NCBI GenBank assembly: GCA_964429355.1
Contig: CAYSCH010000154.1
Span: 1 to 19,750, forward strand
Direction of reading: 5' to 3'
DNA length: 19,750 nt
Origin: JAAYAY01 sp964429355
GTDB lineage: Bacteria; Planctomycetota; Planctomycetia; Pirellulales; Thermoguttaceae
Made by a program: the position numbers and the translations under genes. The first letter of the stretch is position 1. Each line of letters starts with the position of its first letter. The notes beneath the pieces were generated by a model, which was given only the letters and a program-made list of their open reading frames with translations, ran no database searches and had not been told where the DNA came from. Shown in pieces: positions 1 through 8,305 of this stretch.

Positions 1-313
1 TGTGCTTCGGACACAGTTGCTGGAGCAGTTCGTCGGCTTCAAAGGCCAGAGCCATATTGGCCGGATTGGGGCGGATCAGGATCCGGTCGTCTTCGAAGAT
101 CAAGTCGACCGCTTCGCACCACTGCTGGCTCTCTTCTTCCCGAGTCAGCAGCGGCTGTCCGGACTGCGTGCGACATTGGTTGACGTGGTCGATGTAGATG
201 TGACGCTGGAGCGCATGAATCGTGCGTTGCGTGACGAGGCATTGTGCCCGGGGAAAAATCGTCCCGATCTGGGACCTGAGTTTGCCGTTCTCGTCTTTTT
301 CAAGCGGTGGTGC
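1..313 (-). CDS. Unrecognised protein, N-terminal part (runs off left edge)
   Basis: On the minus strand the frame with codon starts at 313, 310 and so on stays open to the window edge, about 104 codons. It reads as ordinary protein: it begins APPLEKDENGKLRSQIGTIF and later contains EAVDLIFEDDRILIRPNP followed by NMALAFEADELLQQL. The start codon is not visible; it must lie in the ten-N gap at 315-324 or just beyond it, because the upstream side of the gap holds no obvious continuation. I do not recognise a catalytic motif or named domain. The composition is soluble and cytoplasmic in character, with no signal peptide or membrane segment in the visible part. Overlapping open frames on both strands across this stretch have much less protein-like composition. 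Confidence 0.6.
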
Positions 314-314
314 G

Positions 315-324
315 NNNNNNNNNN
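315..324. other. Assembly gap of ten Ns
   Basis: Exactly ten Ns between the 5' end of the left-edge gene and its upstream region. The true start codon of that gene is probably hidden here. The real gap length is unknown. Confidence 0.9.
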
Positions 325-334
325 GTACGGTCCG

Positions 335-340
335 TCTATA
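335..340 (-). promoter_or_regulatory. Possible -10 box upstream of the left-edge gene
   Basis: The minus strand reads TATAGA here, about 20 bases ahead of where the left-edge gene must start. TATAGT/TATAGA-like boxes recur before other genes in the window. No convincing -35 hexamer is seen 16-18 bases upstream, and the downstream side is lost in the N gap. Confidence 0.25.
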
Positions 341-543
341 CTTTCGCCCCTCGCGCCCACCAGACCGCAAGAGTTCCCGTCCATGAATTCTATCCAGTGT
401 AACGAGGAGCGTACGCTGTGTCTTGCCCAATTCGGTCCAGACGGCCGTCGCACCGACGGAGGATGCCGCACGGCACAATCACGGCTGCGGCCGCATAATT
501 GTGTGTTGCCGCGGAATCCCGGGACGGCGTCTTGTGTGGCGAT

Positions 544-3500
544 TCAACTGAGCAGCAGTTGCAGGTCTTCCGCCGTCAGTCGCTGCATCAGGCTTCCGTC
601 GGCCGAAATAATCGCGTCCGCGAGGTTGCGCTTCGATTCCTGCAGTTGGAGGATCTTTTCCTCGACCGTATCGCGAGCAATCAGCCGATAGGCGAACACC
701 GGGCGGGTCTGTCCGATGCGGTGCGTTCGATCGACCGCTTGGGCCTCTACGGCCGGATTCCACCACGGGTCCAGAATGAAGACGTAGTCGGCGGCGGTCA
801 GATTCAGACCGTGCCCTCCCGCCTTGAGGCTGATCAGGAACAGCCGGCAATCCGGATCGGCCTGGAACCTGCGAACGCGATCCTGGCGTTTCTGAGTCTG
901 GCCGTCGAGGTATTCGTAGGCCATGCCGCGCTCGTCGAGGTGGTGCTTGACGATGCTCAGCAGGCTGGTGAACTGGGAGAACACGAGGGCCTTGTGTCCC
1001 TCTTCGGTGATTTCGCCGACCTGTTCGAGAAGCGAATCCAGCTTGGCGCTGGACCCCTTCGCATGCCGTTCATCGAGCAGTCCACGATGGCAGGCGGCCT
1101 GACGGAGACGTAGCAAGGCCTCCAGAACGTGAATCTTGGATTGATCCAATCCTTGCTCATTGATTTTCTTCTGCAGCGAGTCCCGGTAGTATTTGCGGAG
1201 CTGGTCGTAGGCCTTCCGTTCCTGGCGGTCGAGTTCGCAGTAGAGCGTCTGCTCGGTTTTCCGCGGCAATTCGGTGAGAACCTGTTCCTTGGTCCGCCGC
1301 AGGATGAAGGGCGCCAGGGCGGTGCGAAGCAGTTCGATCCTGTCGGCGTCGGCCTGCCCGTTCTTCCAGCACTTGTTGAAAACCGAAGAGCGTCCGAGCA
1401 TTCCCGGGTTGAGAAACTCGAACAGCGACCACAATTCCCCGAGGTGGTTTTCGATGGGCGTTCCGGTGAGAGCCAGCCGGTGGCTTGCCTGGAGCAGCCG
1501 GGCTGCCTTGGCGGCCTGGGAACTGGAATTCTTGATGGCCTGCGCTTCATCGAGGATGACGTAGTCGAACTGGATCTCCTTGAGTTTAAGGACGTCGCGG
1601 CGCATCGTTCCGTAGGTCGTCACCAGGACGTCGCCCGACTCCAGTTCGCCGAGCTGCCAGATTCGTTTCAGGCCGGTATAGTCGCGAAGCTTGATTTTCG
1701 GAGCGAAACGGGCGCCTTCATCCAGCCAGTTGAACACCAAGCTCCGGGGCACGACGATCAGCGAAGGCCCTTGGGACTGGCCGATTATCTGCCGTTGCTG
1801 AAGGAGCGCGAGGACCTGGACCGTCTTGCCCAGTCCCATGTCGTCGGCCAGGCACCCGCCGAGATTGAAGGATTGGAGAAACTGGAGCCAGCCGAGGCCC
1901 TGGCATTGGTAGTCGCGGAGTTCTCCCACGAATCCGTCGGGCTTGGGGCTCGGCTGGATTCCCTCGAACGACTGGAGCCGTTTTTGCAGGTCCGAGAACC
2001 TCTTGTCGACATGTACTTTGTCCTGAGCGGCCAGCAAGGCATCGAGGAGCGCCGCCTGAGAATTACCGAATCGCAGCTTGCCGTCTTGGGTCTGGCCCAT
2101 TTCGGCCAAGGGACCAAACTTGGCAAGCCACTTTTCGGGGAGCAGGCCCTGGGAACCGTCGCTGAGCCGTACGTAGGTCTGGCCGTGCCGGACCGCCTCG
2201 AGCAGATCCGGCAAGGTGGCAACGGCGCCCTCGCCGTAGTCGAACTGGCCATCCAGTTCGAACCAGTCGACCCCCGAGCTGACTCCGCCGCGAAACTCGC
2301 CCGGCTGCCGGATTCGCAGCCCCTCCGCTTCGACGATCCAGCCTTCGGCGGTCAGTGCCGAGACCATTTCGCCGAGCTGGCGAGCGAGGAAGGAGATCTN
2401 NNNNNNNNNCGGGCTGGCATCAGGGGATACCTTGCCCTGGGGCTGTACCTGCCAGACCGAGAGCCGCAGAAGGAGCTCGGTCTCCCGGGCCCAATCACGA
2501 ACCAGAATCTGGCCGGCATCGCGGGAGAGAATCCGCCCCCGAGTATCCGCGAGTTCCACGACCGAACCTGCGTAATCGAAGGCGAGCGAAGCGAAAAGCT
2601 TGCGGGCCTGGCGGCCGGCGTTGGGCTTGTGAACACGCAAGATGGGCTGCGGGGCCACCCTCACTTCGGCGAGATGGAATTCCTCCGGAAGGTCGATCTC
2701 CGGGACGGTTCTGCGTTCCAGCAGTTTTTCCACGAATTCCCACCGTTCGGCATAGGGGACGACAATTTCCGGCTCCTTGCGAAACAGGCCGATCCAGGCG
2801 AAGTCGGTGGAGGTATCGAACTGGGCCAGATGGCCGGAAAACACGGCGATGCCCGAGCGCAGCAGCACGAGCGGCTCGCTGAGCGCGATATGCCCCGCAT
2901 CGCGACAGAGTTGACCTCGGAGCGTCCACTGCTGCTTCTGGTCGTCCGCTTCGATGTCGATCCGGAGCCGGTAACGAGCCCCGTCGTCCCATGCCAGGGG
3001 AACCGACTCGTCGATTTCGTCCGACACAGCGGAGAGAAGGCGGAATCGCCCGGTAGCGCAAAGCCTTGGCAACAAGAGGTCGTGTTGCTGCGGGGAGATT
3101 TTGAACCGATTGTGGTTGTAGGAATAGTAGGAGTAGCGGTAGCCGTAGGAAAATTCGCTGTTGCCGGCGAGAAGGCCGAGGATCCAGCGGTCATCGTCGA
3201 GCGAAAGGGATTCCGAAGAATCGCCCATAGGCGAGAACGGCTGAGCCTTGCCGAGCTGGCCGTTCTTCTTCGTATCTCGGCGATAGAGCTCGAGGGCCAG
3301 CTTTCCCTCTCGCCGCGTTTCCGCGAGATTGAGGACATACCAGACCTCTCGCCGCTTTCCCAACGCCCGTTCAAAGATCTCCCTGACTCCCCCGGCATGG
3401 TTTTCTTCCGCCCACGCAACCTCGCTGAGATGATGTTGCCAGGGCACCGCTCTTGGCCCCATTTTGTCCTTGGAGTTGGAGCGGCCAAAGGGGAGGAGCT

Positions 3501-4008
3501 CAAACGCGGGCGATATCCCCTTGAGGAAGCCGTCGTCCTCCTCATCATCATCCTCGCCGTCATCGAGATCGTAGCTGTAGACGTCTTCATCGTCGGGCAG
3601 AACCTCGATGGTCCCCACGTGCCGAGGGCTGATGCCGACCTCGGAAGTGTCGACCGAGAGGAGGACGGCCCAGATGTGCTTGCACAGTCCCTCCATTTCA
3701 TAGTAGGAGCAGCTGCAGGAGGCCGTGAGGGTGCTGATATCACAGTCTTCCAGGTCGATCACGATCTCGTGGGGCTGGGGATCGGACCCGACGACCAGGG
3801 CGTCGATCAGTCGGTCGTCAACTTCCAGGCTCAAGACGGCCCCCGATCGATAGCAGGCCTGGCCGAGCTCTCGGGTTTCAGGGTCAAAACTGGCCGCACA
3901 GCATTCGGCAAGCTGCATTCCAGAAGTCTCCTCGAAACAAGAACCGGCAGATTCCAGCGCCGCCGCGAGAGCCAGACGCACGTTCGTGCCGATGGGAAAC
4001 ACCGACAT
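544..4008 (-). CDS. SWIM zinc-finger SNF2-family DEAD/DEAH-like helicase
   Basis: A large superfamily 2 ATPase of the SNF2/HepA type, expected to move along double-stranded DNA or remodel protein-DNA complexes. From the chosen ATG, a SWIM zinc finger lies at residues 98-111 (Cys98-x-Cys100, then Cys109-x-His111), followed by a very acidic linker near 136-165. The SNF2 ATPase domain lies at about 700-950, with Walker A GLGKT near 730 and DEAQ near 820. The helicase C-terminal domain ends with the motif VI region DRTHRIGQTRPV. The frame is also open upstream to a TTG at 4179, but those 57 extra codons do not look conserved, so the ATG at 4008 is preferred without a clear ribosome binding site to settle it. 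Ten Ns at 2400-2409 interrupt the sequence; the frame is the same on both sides. About 1154 residues counting the gap. No neighbour indicates a specific role. Confidence 0.9.
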   Translation of the reverse strand: MSVFPIGTNVRLALAAALESAGSCFEETSGMQLAECCAASFDPETRELGQACYRSGAVLSLEVDDRLIDALVVGSDPQPHEIVIDLEDCDISTLTASCSCSYYEMEGLCKHIWAVLLSVDTSEVGISPRHVGTIEVLPDDEDVYSYDLDDGEDDDEEDDGFLKGISPAFELLPFGRSNSKDKMGPRAVPWQHHLSEVAWAEENHAGGVREIFERALGKRREVWYVLNLAETRREGKLALELYRRDTKKNGQLGKAQPFSPMGDSSESLSLDDDRWILGLLAGNSEFSYGYRYSYYSYNHNRFKISPQQHDLLLPRLCATGRFRLLSAVSDEIDESVPLAWDDGARYRLRIDIEADDQKQQWTLRGQLCRDAGHIALSEPLVLLRSGIAVFSGHLAQFDTSTDFAWIGLFRKEPEIVVPYAERWEFVEKLLERRTVPEIDLPEEFHLAEVRVAPQPILRVHKPNAGRQARKLFASLAFDYAGSVVELADTRGRILSRDAGQILVRDWARETELLLRLSVWQVQPQGKVSPDASPXXXXISFLARQLGEMVSALTAEGWIVEAEGLRIRQPGEFRGGVSSGVDWFELDGQFDYGEGAVATLPDLLEAVRHGQTYVRLSDGSQGLLPEKWLAKFGPLAEMGQTQDGKLRFGNSQAALLDALLAAQDKVHVDKRFSDLQKRLQSFEGIQPSPKPDGFVGELRDYQCQGLGWLQFLQSFNLGGCLADDMGLGKTVQVLALLQQRQIIGQSQGPSLIVVPRSLVFNWLDEGARFAPKIKLRDYTGLKRIWQLGELESGDVLVTTYGTMRRDVLKLKEIQFDYVILDEAQAIKNSSSQAAKAARLLQASHRLALTGTPIENHLGELWSLFEFLNPGMLGRSSVFNKCWKNGQADADRIELLRTALAPFILRRTKEQVLTELPRKTEQTLYCELDRQERKAYDQLRKYYRDSLQKKINEQGLDQSKIHVLEALLRLRQAACHRGLLDERHAKGSSAKLDSLLEQVGEITEEGHKALVFSQFTSLLSIVKHHLDERGMAYEYLDGQTQKRQDRVRRFQADPDCRLFLISLKAGGHGLNLTAADYVFILDPWWNPAVEAQAVDRTHRIGQTRPVFAYRLIARDTVEEKILQLQESKRNLADAIISADGSLMQRLTAEDLQLLLS
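2400..2409. other. Assembly gap of ten Ns inside the helicase gene
   Basis: Exactly ten Ns, the same length as the gap at 315-324, which suggests a fixed placeholder and not a measured distance. The helicase frame is open on both sides with a length compatible with in-frame joining, so any missing sequence is likely small or a multiple of three offset by one. Confidence 0.9.
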
Positions 4009-4188
4009 TCCGCCCAGCCCAAGCGAGCACTTACCAACTTCCGGATCGGAAGGAGACCAGGGTCGCTGCAACACCTTTCCCGACCTGTCGCGGAACAGCC
4101 ACTTCCACCCGTTTTTCCCACGGAACAACGATCCTGTCAAGCCTTTCCCAGCGCCGTGTCGTTGCTGCTGCCCTGGCAATCCTAGCTA

Positions 4189-4357
4189 GGCACCACCTCC
4201 GGCCAGGCCACCGAGGGAACTGGTGATCTCGGCAAGGGGAAGCTCGATCGTGGGATGGTGGCGAGTTCCCGGATCACGATGCGCGACGAACACAAGCAGG
4301 TTGTCACCGAATAACGACCCTGTGTTGTCAAGAGTGGCGACTTCTTTCGCCGGATCG
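4189..4357 (-). other. Open but startless frame between sulfatase and helicase genes
   Basis: The spacer between the two minus-strand genes contains about 56 sense codons closed by TAG at 4186-4188 and preceded in frame by TGA at 4360-4362. The translation looks protein-like, with NTGSLFGDNLLVFVAHRDPG followed by TRHHPTIELPLAEI, but there is no start codon. It shares its frame with the open leader of the helicase gene, where a similar stretch TGSLFRGKNGWKWLF occurs. It may be a gene remnant, part of a dispersed repeat or chance. No function is proposed. Confidence 0.3.
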
Positions 4358-4359
4358 AC

Positions 4360-5838
4360 TCACAACGGCTCAACCTGCAGACACGAGCGGTTTTCGTTTG
4401 GGGGCGGTCTGTTTCTTGCCTTGGCGCTGTCCACCTGCCTTGGGTCGGGCGACCGCCTTGGGTTCATTCGGTGTGGGCATCGGGGCGTTGATCGCTTGGC
4501 GCCAAGCGGCGAGTCTGGCGTGCAATTCACTCGCCTTGTCCGGCATTTCGTCGGCCAGATTCTTGCTCTCGCCGAGGTCGTTCTCGAGGTTGTACAGTTC
4601 CAGATGCTTGTCTTCGAGAAACTCCATGAGTTTCCAGGATCCAGACTGAATGAGGGTGAACCAAGATATCCCGGAAAATGCTGATAGATGGCCTCGCGGT
4701 TCAGCGAAGCGTCTGCATCGCGAAACAACGGCACAAGGCTGGTACCATCCAGTGGGTAGTCGGACGGAGCGGCGGTTCCGGCAATCTCCAGGAGGGTCGG
4801 ATACACGTCGACGTGAATCGCCGGCACGCCACAGACCGAACCGGGCCTGGTCACGCCCGGCCAGCGAACGATGAAGGGCACGCGAGTTCCGCCTTCGTAG
4901 AGACTTCCTTTCCCATTTCGCAGTGGAGTGTTGTCGGTGATGTCGTTTGCGCCAATTCCCTCGCGAACGTAGCCGCCGACACCGCCGTTATCGCTGGAGA
5001 AGATGAGCACGGTGTTGTCAGCCAATTGCAGCTCGTCGAGGGCGGCCATGACGCGCCCGACGCTCTCGTCCACGCTGGCGATCATCGCAGCGTAGACCGG
5101 ATTCTTGTGCCCCCCCGCCGGCGGCTTGGATGAGAACTTGTCGATCCACTGCTGCTTCGCCTCGAACGGCGAGTGGACGGCGAAGTGCGGCAGGTAGAGA
5201 AAGAAGGGCTTCTCCTTATGGCGCTCGATGAAATCGATCGCCTTGTCGGTGAGGAAGTCGGCCAGATACTGACCTTCTGGGTATTCCGTCCTGGGCGAGG
5301 TGGCAAAATCGAAGTGCTTGCCCATCGACACGATCGCTTCATCGAAGCCCCGCCGGCCTGGATGATGCTCCGCGTCCTGGCCCAGGTGCCACTTCCCGAA
5401 CATGCCGGTTGCATAGCCGGCATTTTTGAGCGATTGGGCGAGGGTGATCTTGTCCAGAGGCAGACTTTCAACGTTGTCGACCGGACGCAGAGAGCGGCTC
5501 TGCCAGTCGAACCGGTTGATGCCACCCACCGTGTAAACACCGGTACGCGGTCCGTATTGACCGCTCATCAGCGCCGCGCGCGTGGGGGCGCAGTTCTGGC
5601 AATTGTGATAACAGCTCAGCCGCATTCCCTGGGATGCCAGCCGGTCGATGTTGGGCGTCTCATAGTATTTCGACCCCTGGACCGCAAGATCCGTCCAGCC
5701 GAGATCGTCGGCAAGGATGAAGATGATGTTGGGTTCGCGTTCCGCCGCAACGGCAGGTATCGCGCCCTGCAGAATCAAGTGCAGCACAGTTGCCACTTCA
5801 AGAAAACGTCGTCGATCCGCTTGCCTGGCCTGTTTCAT
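4360..5838 (-). CDS. Secreted S1-family sulfatase (arylsulfatase A-like), C-terminal frame broken
   Basis: Hydrolyses sulfate esters, probably on sulfated polysaccharides, as is common in planctomycetes. The ATG at 5838 has GGAG six bases upstream. The N terminus is an export signal (DRRRFLEVAT then hydrophobic residues to AVAA near 32; the twin arginines suggest Tat but Sec is possible). Family residues are visible: Asp44-Asp45 in ILADDLGW, Cys83 in CAPTR (the C-x-P-x-R site matured to formylglycine), Lys149 and His151 in GKWHLG, His222 in HSPF, Asp283-Asn284 in SSDNGG and Lys310 before GSLYEGGTRVPF. After HFPGYLG at about residue 393 the frame becomes nonsense-like and stops at 4360, while the genuine C terminus continues in another frame (separate entry). 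With that tail the protein would have about 489 residues. Substrate cannot be told from sequence. Confidence 0.85.
   Translation of the reverse strand: MKQARQADRRRFLEVATVLHLILQGAIPAVAAEREPNIIFILADDLGWTDLAVQGSKYYETPNIDRLASQGMRLSCYHNCQNCAPTRAALMSGQYGPRTGVYTVGGINRFDWQSRSLRPVDNVESLPLDKITLAQSLKNAGYATGMFGKWHLGQDAEHHPGRRGFDEAIVSMGKHFDFATSPRTEYPEGQYLADFLTDKAIDFIERHKEKPFFLYLPHFAVHSPFEAKQQWIDKFSSKPPAGGHKNPVYAAMIASVDESVGRVMAALDELQLADNTVLIFSSDNGGVGGYVREGIGANDITDNTPLRNGKGSLYEGGTRVPFIVRWPGVTRPGSVCGVPAIHVDVYPTLLEIAGTAAPSDYPLDGTSLVPLFRDADASLNREAIYQHFPGYLGSPSFSLDPGNSWSFSKTSIWNCTTSRTTSARARIWPTKCRTRRVNCTPDSPLGAKRSTPRCPHRMNPRRSPDPRQVDSAKARNRPPPNENRSCLQVEPL
4370..4655 (-). pseudogene. Displaced C-terminal segment of the sulfatase (frameshift)
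   Basis: In a different frame from the upstream sulfatase, this stretch reads SGSWKLMEFLEDKHLELYNL and then ENDLGESKNLADEMPDKA. That is the usual C-terminal ending of S1 sulfatases (W-K-L, E-L-Y-N-L, D-x-x-E-x-x-N-L-A). A Lys/Pro-rich tail follows, ending at TGA 4370-4372. The switch lies between about 4650 and 4662. Between HFPGYLG and this segment family members usually have roughly ten more residues, so a short out-of-frame deletion fits better than a one-base error. It could be a natural pseudogenising lesion or an assembly fault. Confidence 0.75.
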
Positions 5839-5888
5839 CAGGGGCTCCCCTCGATCACAGTGTCTCGGAGAAACATAACCTCTTCGCC

Positions 5889-5916
5889 ATTGTAGTCGGA
5901 TCGGAGACGATGGAAA
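5889..5916 (-). promoter_or_regulatory. Putative promoter of the sulfatase gene
   Basis: On the minus strand TTTCCA (5911-5916) and TACAAT (5889-5894) are separated by 16 bases. Transcription would start near 5882, giving a leader of about 44 bases to the ATG at 5838, which includes the GGAG ribosome binding site. Match by eye only. Confidence 0.4.
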
Positions 5917-5988
5917 TGACGGCTCAGTTACGGGGCTGGACGTGGCCAACTCCCGTCGGATAACCGGGAGATGAGGCGTTCGAGGGTG

Positions 5989-7362
5989 TCAATAATCGTC
6001 GCTCCCGACCATTTTCTGTTCGGCCTTATCGGCCTGCCAGGCGATCGCGGCCAGGGTTCGGCCGACTTCGAGGAGCTCGATCGTTTCGGCCAACTGGTTC
6101 GCCTGGAGCACGACCATTTCGGAGCCGGCCACGGTTCGCACGGCAAAGGCGCCGTGGAGAATGTTCGTGTTGTAGCGGAGCAGGGCCAGGGCGTTCTGCG
6201 GGGAGACGGGTCCGCACACGGACCAGTAGTTGATCATCGCATGCCCCTGATCGTCCTTGACGCCAAACTCGACGTGAACCTCTTGCTTGCGCAGGGGTCC
6301 AACGGGCACGGTTACCAGCCAGGAGTCGCCGGCCTCTTGGACCTTGTAGTTATTGGCTTCGGCGGCCGCGCGGACGAGCTGTTTGGGGTCGGACGCAACG
6401 GAAGCCAGATCGCCGAAGTCGAGCCCACCGGCCACACCGGCGGTGGCTGCGACCGCTCCGGTTGCCGCCGCCACGGGAGCCGGCGCCGACGACGCAGGAG
6501 CCGTCGCCGGTGCCGCGCCGGCCTGCATCGCCTGCTGGATCATGCCGGGCATCATCATGCCGAACCCGGCCCCCATTCCCATCCCCATGGCTCCCCCGGC
6601 GCCGCCCCCCTGCTCGGCCAGCTTCTGCATGCTGTTGGCAGCCTGGAATTTCATGAATGCGTTCAGGTCGCCGATGGCTCCCATCGAACTTCTTGCGTCG
6701 ATCGCCTTCTGAACTTCCTCCGGGGGCGTGATGGCATTGATGAAGAAATCGGCCAGTTCGAGCCCGTACCTGGCAAACTCTTCGGACAGCTTTGCCCGAG
6801 TGCCGGCGGCCACTTCGTCGTAATGGCCGGGCAGATCGAGAATGCCGATCTTGACCGTTCCCAGAATTTCGGCCAGACGCGAAACAACCAGGTCTCGCAG
6901 GAACGACGTCACCTCGTCTGTGGTATATTTGCCCTGGGTCCCGATCAGAGTGTTGAGCAGAATCTCCGAATCGACGACGCGAAACGAGAACTTGCCGAAG
7001 CTGCGGAGCCGAACCATGCCGAAGTCGGCGTCGCGAAAAGTGATCGGCTGGCGAGTTCCCCATTTCTGGTCGAGGAACGTCTGCTTGCCGATATAGTAGA
7101 CCTGGCACTGGAAGGGGGATTTCTCCCAGGGGATTGTGAGGATCCGGGTGATGATCGGCACGTTCATGGTGGTGAGGGTGTAGCGGCCGGGCGCGAACCG
7201 GTCCATCGCCTTCCCGTCGCGGAAGAAGACCGCCTCCTGATTCTCCTGGACGATCAACTGGGCACCCAACTTGATATCGGCCGATCCTTCCGGCGGAATG
7301 CGTTGGACGAGAGAGCGATTCGCCTCGTCGAAGTATTGAATGACTTCCAGCCGGATGCCCAT
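5989..7362 (-). CDS. SPFH/band-7 domain protein of YdjI type with extra C-terminal domain
   Basis: A 457-residue protein. Residues about 30-250 carry an SPFH (band 7) domain of the subgroup often annotated as virion core protein or YdjI; it contains TIPWEKSPF, the SFGKFSFRVVD stretch and ELADFFINAITPPEEV. Proteins of this group form membrane-associated scaffolds in bacteria. Residues 250-313 are low complexity, rich in Gly/Met then Ala/Pro (MGMGMGAGFGMMMPGM). Residues about 315-457 form a separate globular domain with alternating strands (DSWLVTVPVG, VHVEFGVKDD) and helices that resembles YbjN or type III secretion chaperone-like folds; this last assignment is inference. No transmembrane segment is seen. 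The ATG at 7362 is secured by AAGGAG seven bases upstream. The helical protein gene lies 96 bases upstream in the same direction and is probably a partner. Confidence 0.85.
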   Translation of the reverse strand: MGIRLEVIQYFDEANRSLVQRIPPEGSADIKLGAQLIVQENQEAVFFRDGKAMDRFAPGRYTLTTMNVPIITRILTIPWEKSPFQCQVYYIGKQTFLDQKWGTRQPITFRDADFGMVRLRSFGKFSFRVVDSEILLNTLIGTQGKYTTDEVTSFLRDLVVSRLAEILGTVKIGILDLPGHYDEVAAGTRAKLSEEFARYGLELADFFINAITPPEEVQKAIDARSSMGAIGDLNAFMKFQAANSMQKLAEQGGGAGGAMGMGMGAGFGMMMPGMIQQAMQAGAAPATAPASSAPAPVAAATGAVAATAGVAGGLDFGDLASVASDPKQLVRAAAEANNYKVQEAGDSWLVTVPVGPLRKQEVHVEFGVKDDQGHAMINYWSVCGPVSPQNALALLRYNTNILHGAFAVRTVAGSEMVVLQANQLAETIELLEVGRTLAAIAWQADKAEQKMVGSDDY

Positions 7363-7458
7363 GAATATCTCCTTTCGTCAGCTATTGGAACCGATAACAG
7401 AATCACCGATTGTCTGAATCGTTGCCCCTGCGAGACTTGCTCATTCTGTCCGTGTTAC

Positions 7459-7977
7459 TTACCCGAGTCCGGCGAGCATGTCGGCTCGCTGGTCCCATCT
7501 TTCGTTAAAATCGTCAAGCCGGCTGTGCAATTCAGCCAGCCGGGCGGCCGAGTCTTCGACAGCAGGCAACACCTCGATGGCATCGCCCAGTGCATCCACG
7601 TCCTGCATCAACTTCAGGTCATGCTGATACACCCGATCGAGCAGATCTTCGTCGACCCGAACGAGGTCAAAAAAACCGCTGTAACCTCGCATGGCGCCTT
7701 GGATGCGGGCGATGAGCGTGTCAAGTCGCCCTCGGATCCGATCGACTTCCGGCAACAGGTCGAGCTGACCCTTGTCGGCCAGGGGCCGGGCAAACTGGTC
7801 GAGGGCTCGTTTGGCTCGTTTGAGCCGGTCGGCCAGCCACTGCCGTGTCAGCCCGTCGGCGTCGCGGCGATACTCCTTTTCCAGATACCCCCGGAAGCCC
7901 GGGATGTATCGAAGGATACTCTCGACGATGTTGCGTTTTTTTGCGTGTTGGATAGGTTCCGGCATTGGATCGTTCAT
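7459..7977 (-). CDS. Short alpha-helical protein upstream of the SPFH gene, function unknown
   Basis: About 172 residues from the ATG at 7977 (a second ATG at 7965 is possible; the frame is open further upstream but without protein-like sequence). After a basic start (KKRNIVESILRYIPGFRGYL) the rest is charged, strongly helical and coiled-coil prone, with heptad-like spacing through DRLKRAKRALDQF, LLPEVDRIRGRLDTLIARI and the C-terminal LAELHSRLDDFNERW. No signal peptide, membrane segment or catalytic motif is seen. It precedes the SPFH gene by 96 bases on the same strand and the two are likely co-transcribed. By context it may interact with the SPFH scaffold, but no family name is recognised. 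Confidence 0.75.
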   Translation of the reverse strand: MNDPMPEPIQHAKKRNIVESILRYIPGFRGYLEKEYRRDADGLTRQWLADRLKRAKRALDQFARPLADKGQLDLLPEVDRIRGRLDTLIARIQGAMRGYSGFFDLVRVDEDLLDRVYQHDLKLMQDVDALGDAIEVLPAVEDSAARLAELHSRLDDFNERWDQRADMLAGLG

Positions 7978-8305
7978 CGCAGTTGGGCTTGGGAAGGTAC
8001 GGGAGGGCCTCTCGGTCCCCCAATTGTGGCCAAGTAAGGACGTTCGGGGAAGCACCCCACCTTTGCGTCGTTATTCGACGGATCCGGCAGTAGCTTGCCA
8101 TTAGAACTCCTGACAGGGCAAGTTTTCCAGAATTCCCACACTTCCTGCGCTACCTGAAATCACTTCTTTATTGAACTTCGAACCCCGGCCGCTGAAATGG
8201 AATCTGCCTTGGCAGGCGAGAAGGACCTCTGCTATAGTCCCCCCTCCTGTTGAAGCGAAGGGCTGCGCCCGCGGTGTGCCGGGTTCGACAAACGGACGGA
8301 AGTCG
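7978..8305. other. Divergent intergenic region (328 bases)
   Basis: Separates the minus-strand helical/SPFH pair from the plus-strand HEAT lipoprotein. It contains the lipoprotein promoter (separate entry). Further left, CTTGCC (8094-8099) and GGCAAG (8117-8122) are inverted and followed by TTTT, but the 17-base loop makes this a weak terminator at best. No convincing gene or RNA is seen in it. Confidence 0.6.
8209..8238 (+). promoter_or_regulatory. Putative sigma-70-type promoter of the HEAT lipoprotein gene
   Basis: TTGGCA (8209-8214) and TATAGT (8233-8238) are separated by 18 bases, each a five-of-six match to the housekeeping consensus. Transcription would begin near 8245, leaving a leader of about 60 bases to the ATG at 8306. 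This is the best promoter match in the window. Confidence 0.6.

Noticed and set aside
1129..4185. Plus-strand open frame of about 1018 codons opposite the helicase gene
   Set aside because: It lies wholly antisense to a protein with clear SWIM and SNF2 motifs, has no domain of its own and is the usual mirror of GC-rich codon bias.
5971..8037. Plus-strand open frame of 688 codons opposite the SPFH and helical protein genes
   Set aside because: It runs across two real genes and their spacer, and its sequence is Gly/His/Arg-rich shadow translation without motifs.
8094..8126. Inverted CTTGCC/GGCAAG followed by TTTT considered as a terminator
   Set aside because: The stem is only six bases with a 17-base loop, and both neighbouring genes point away from it.
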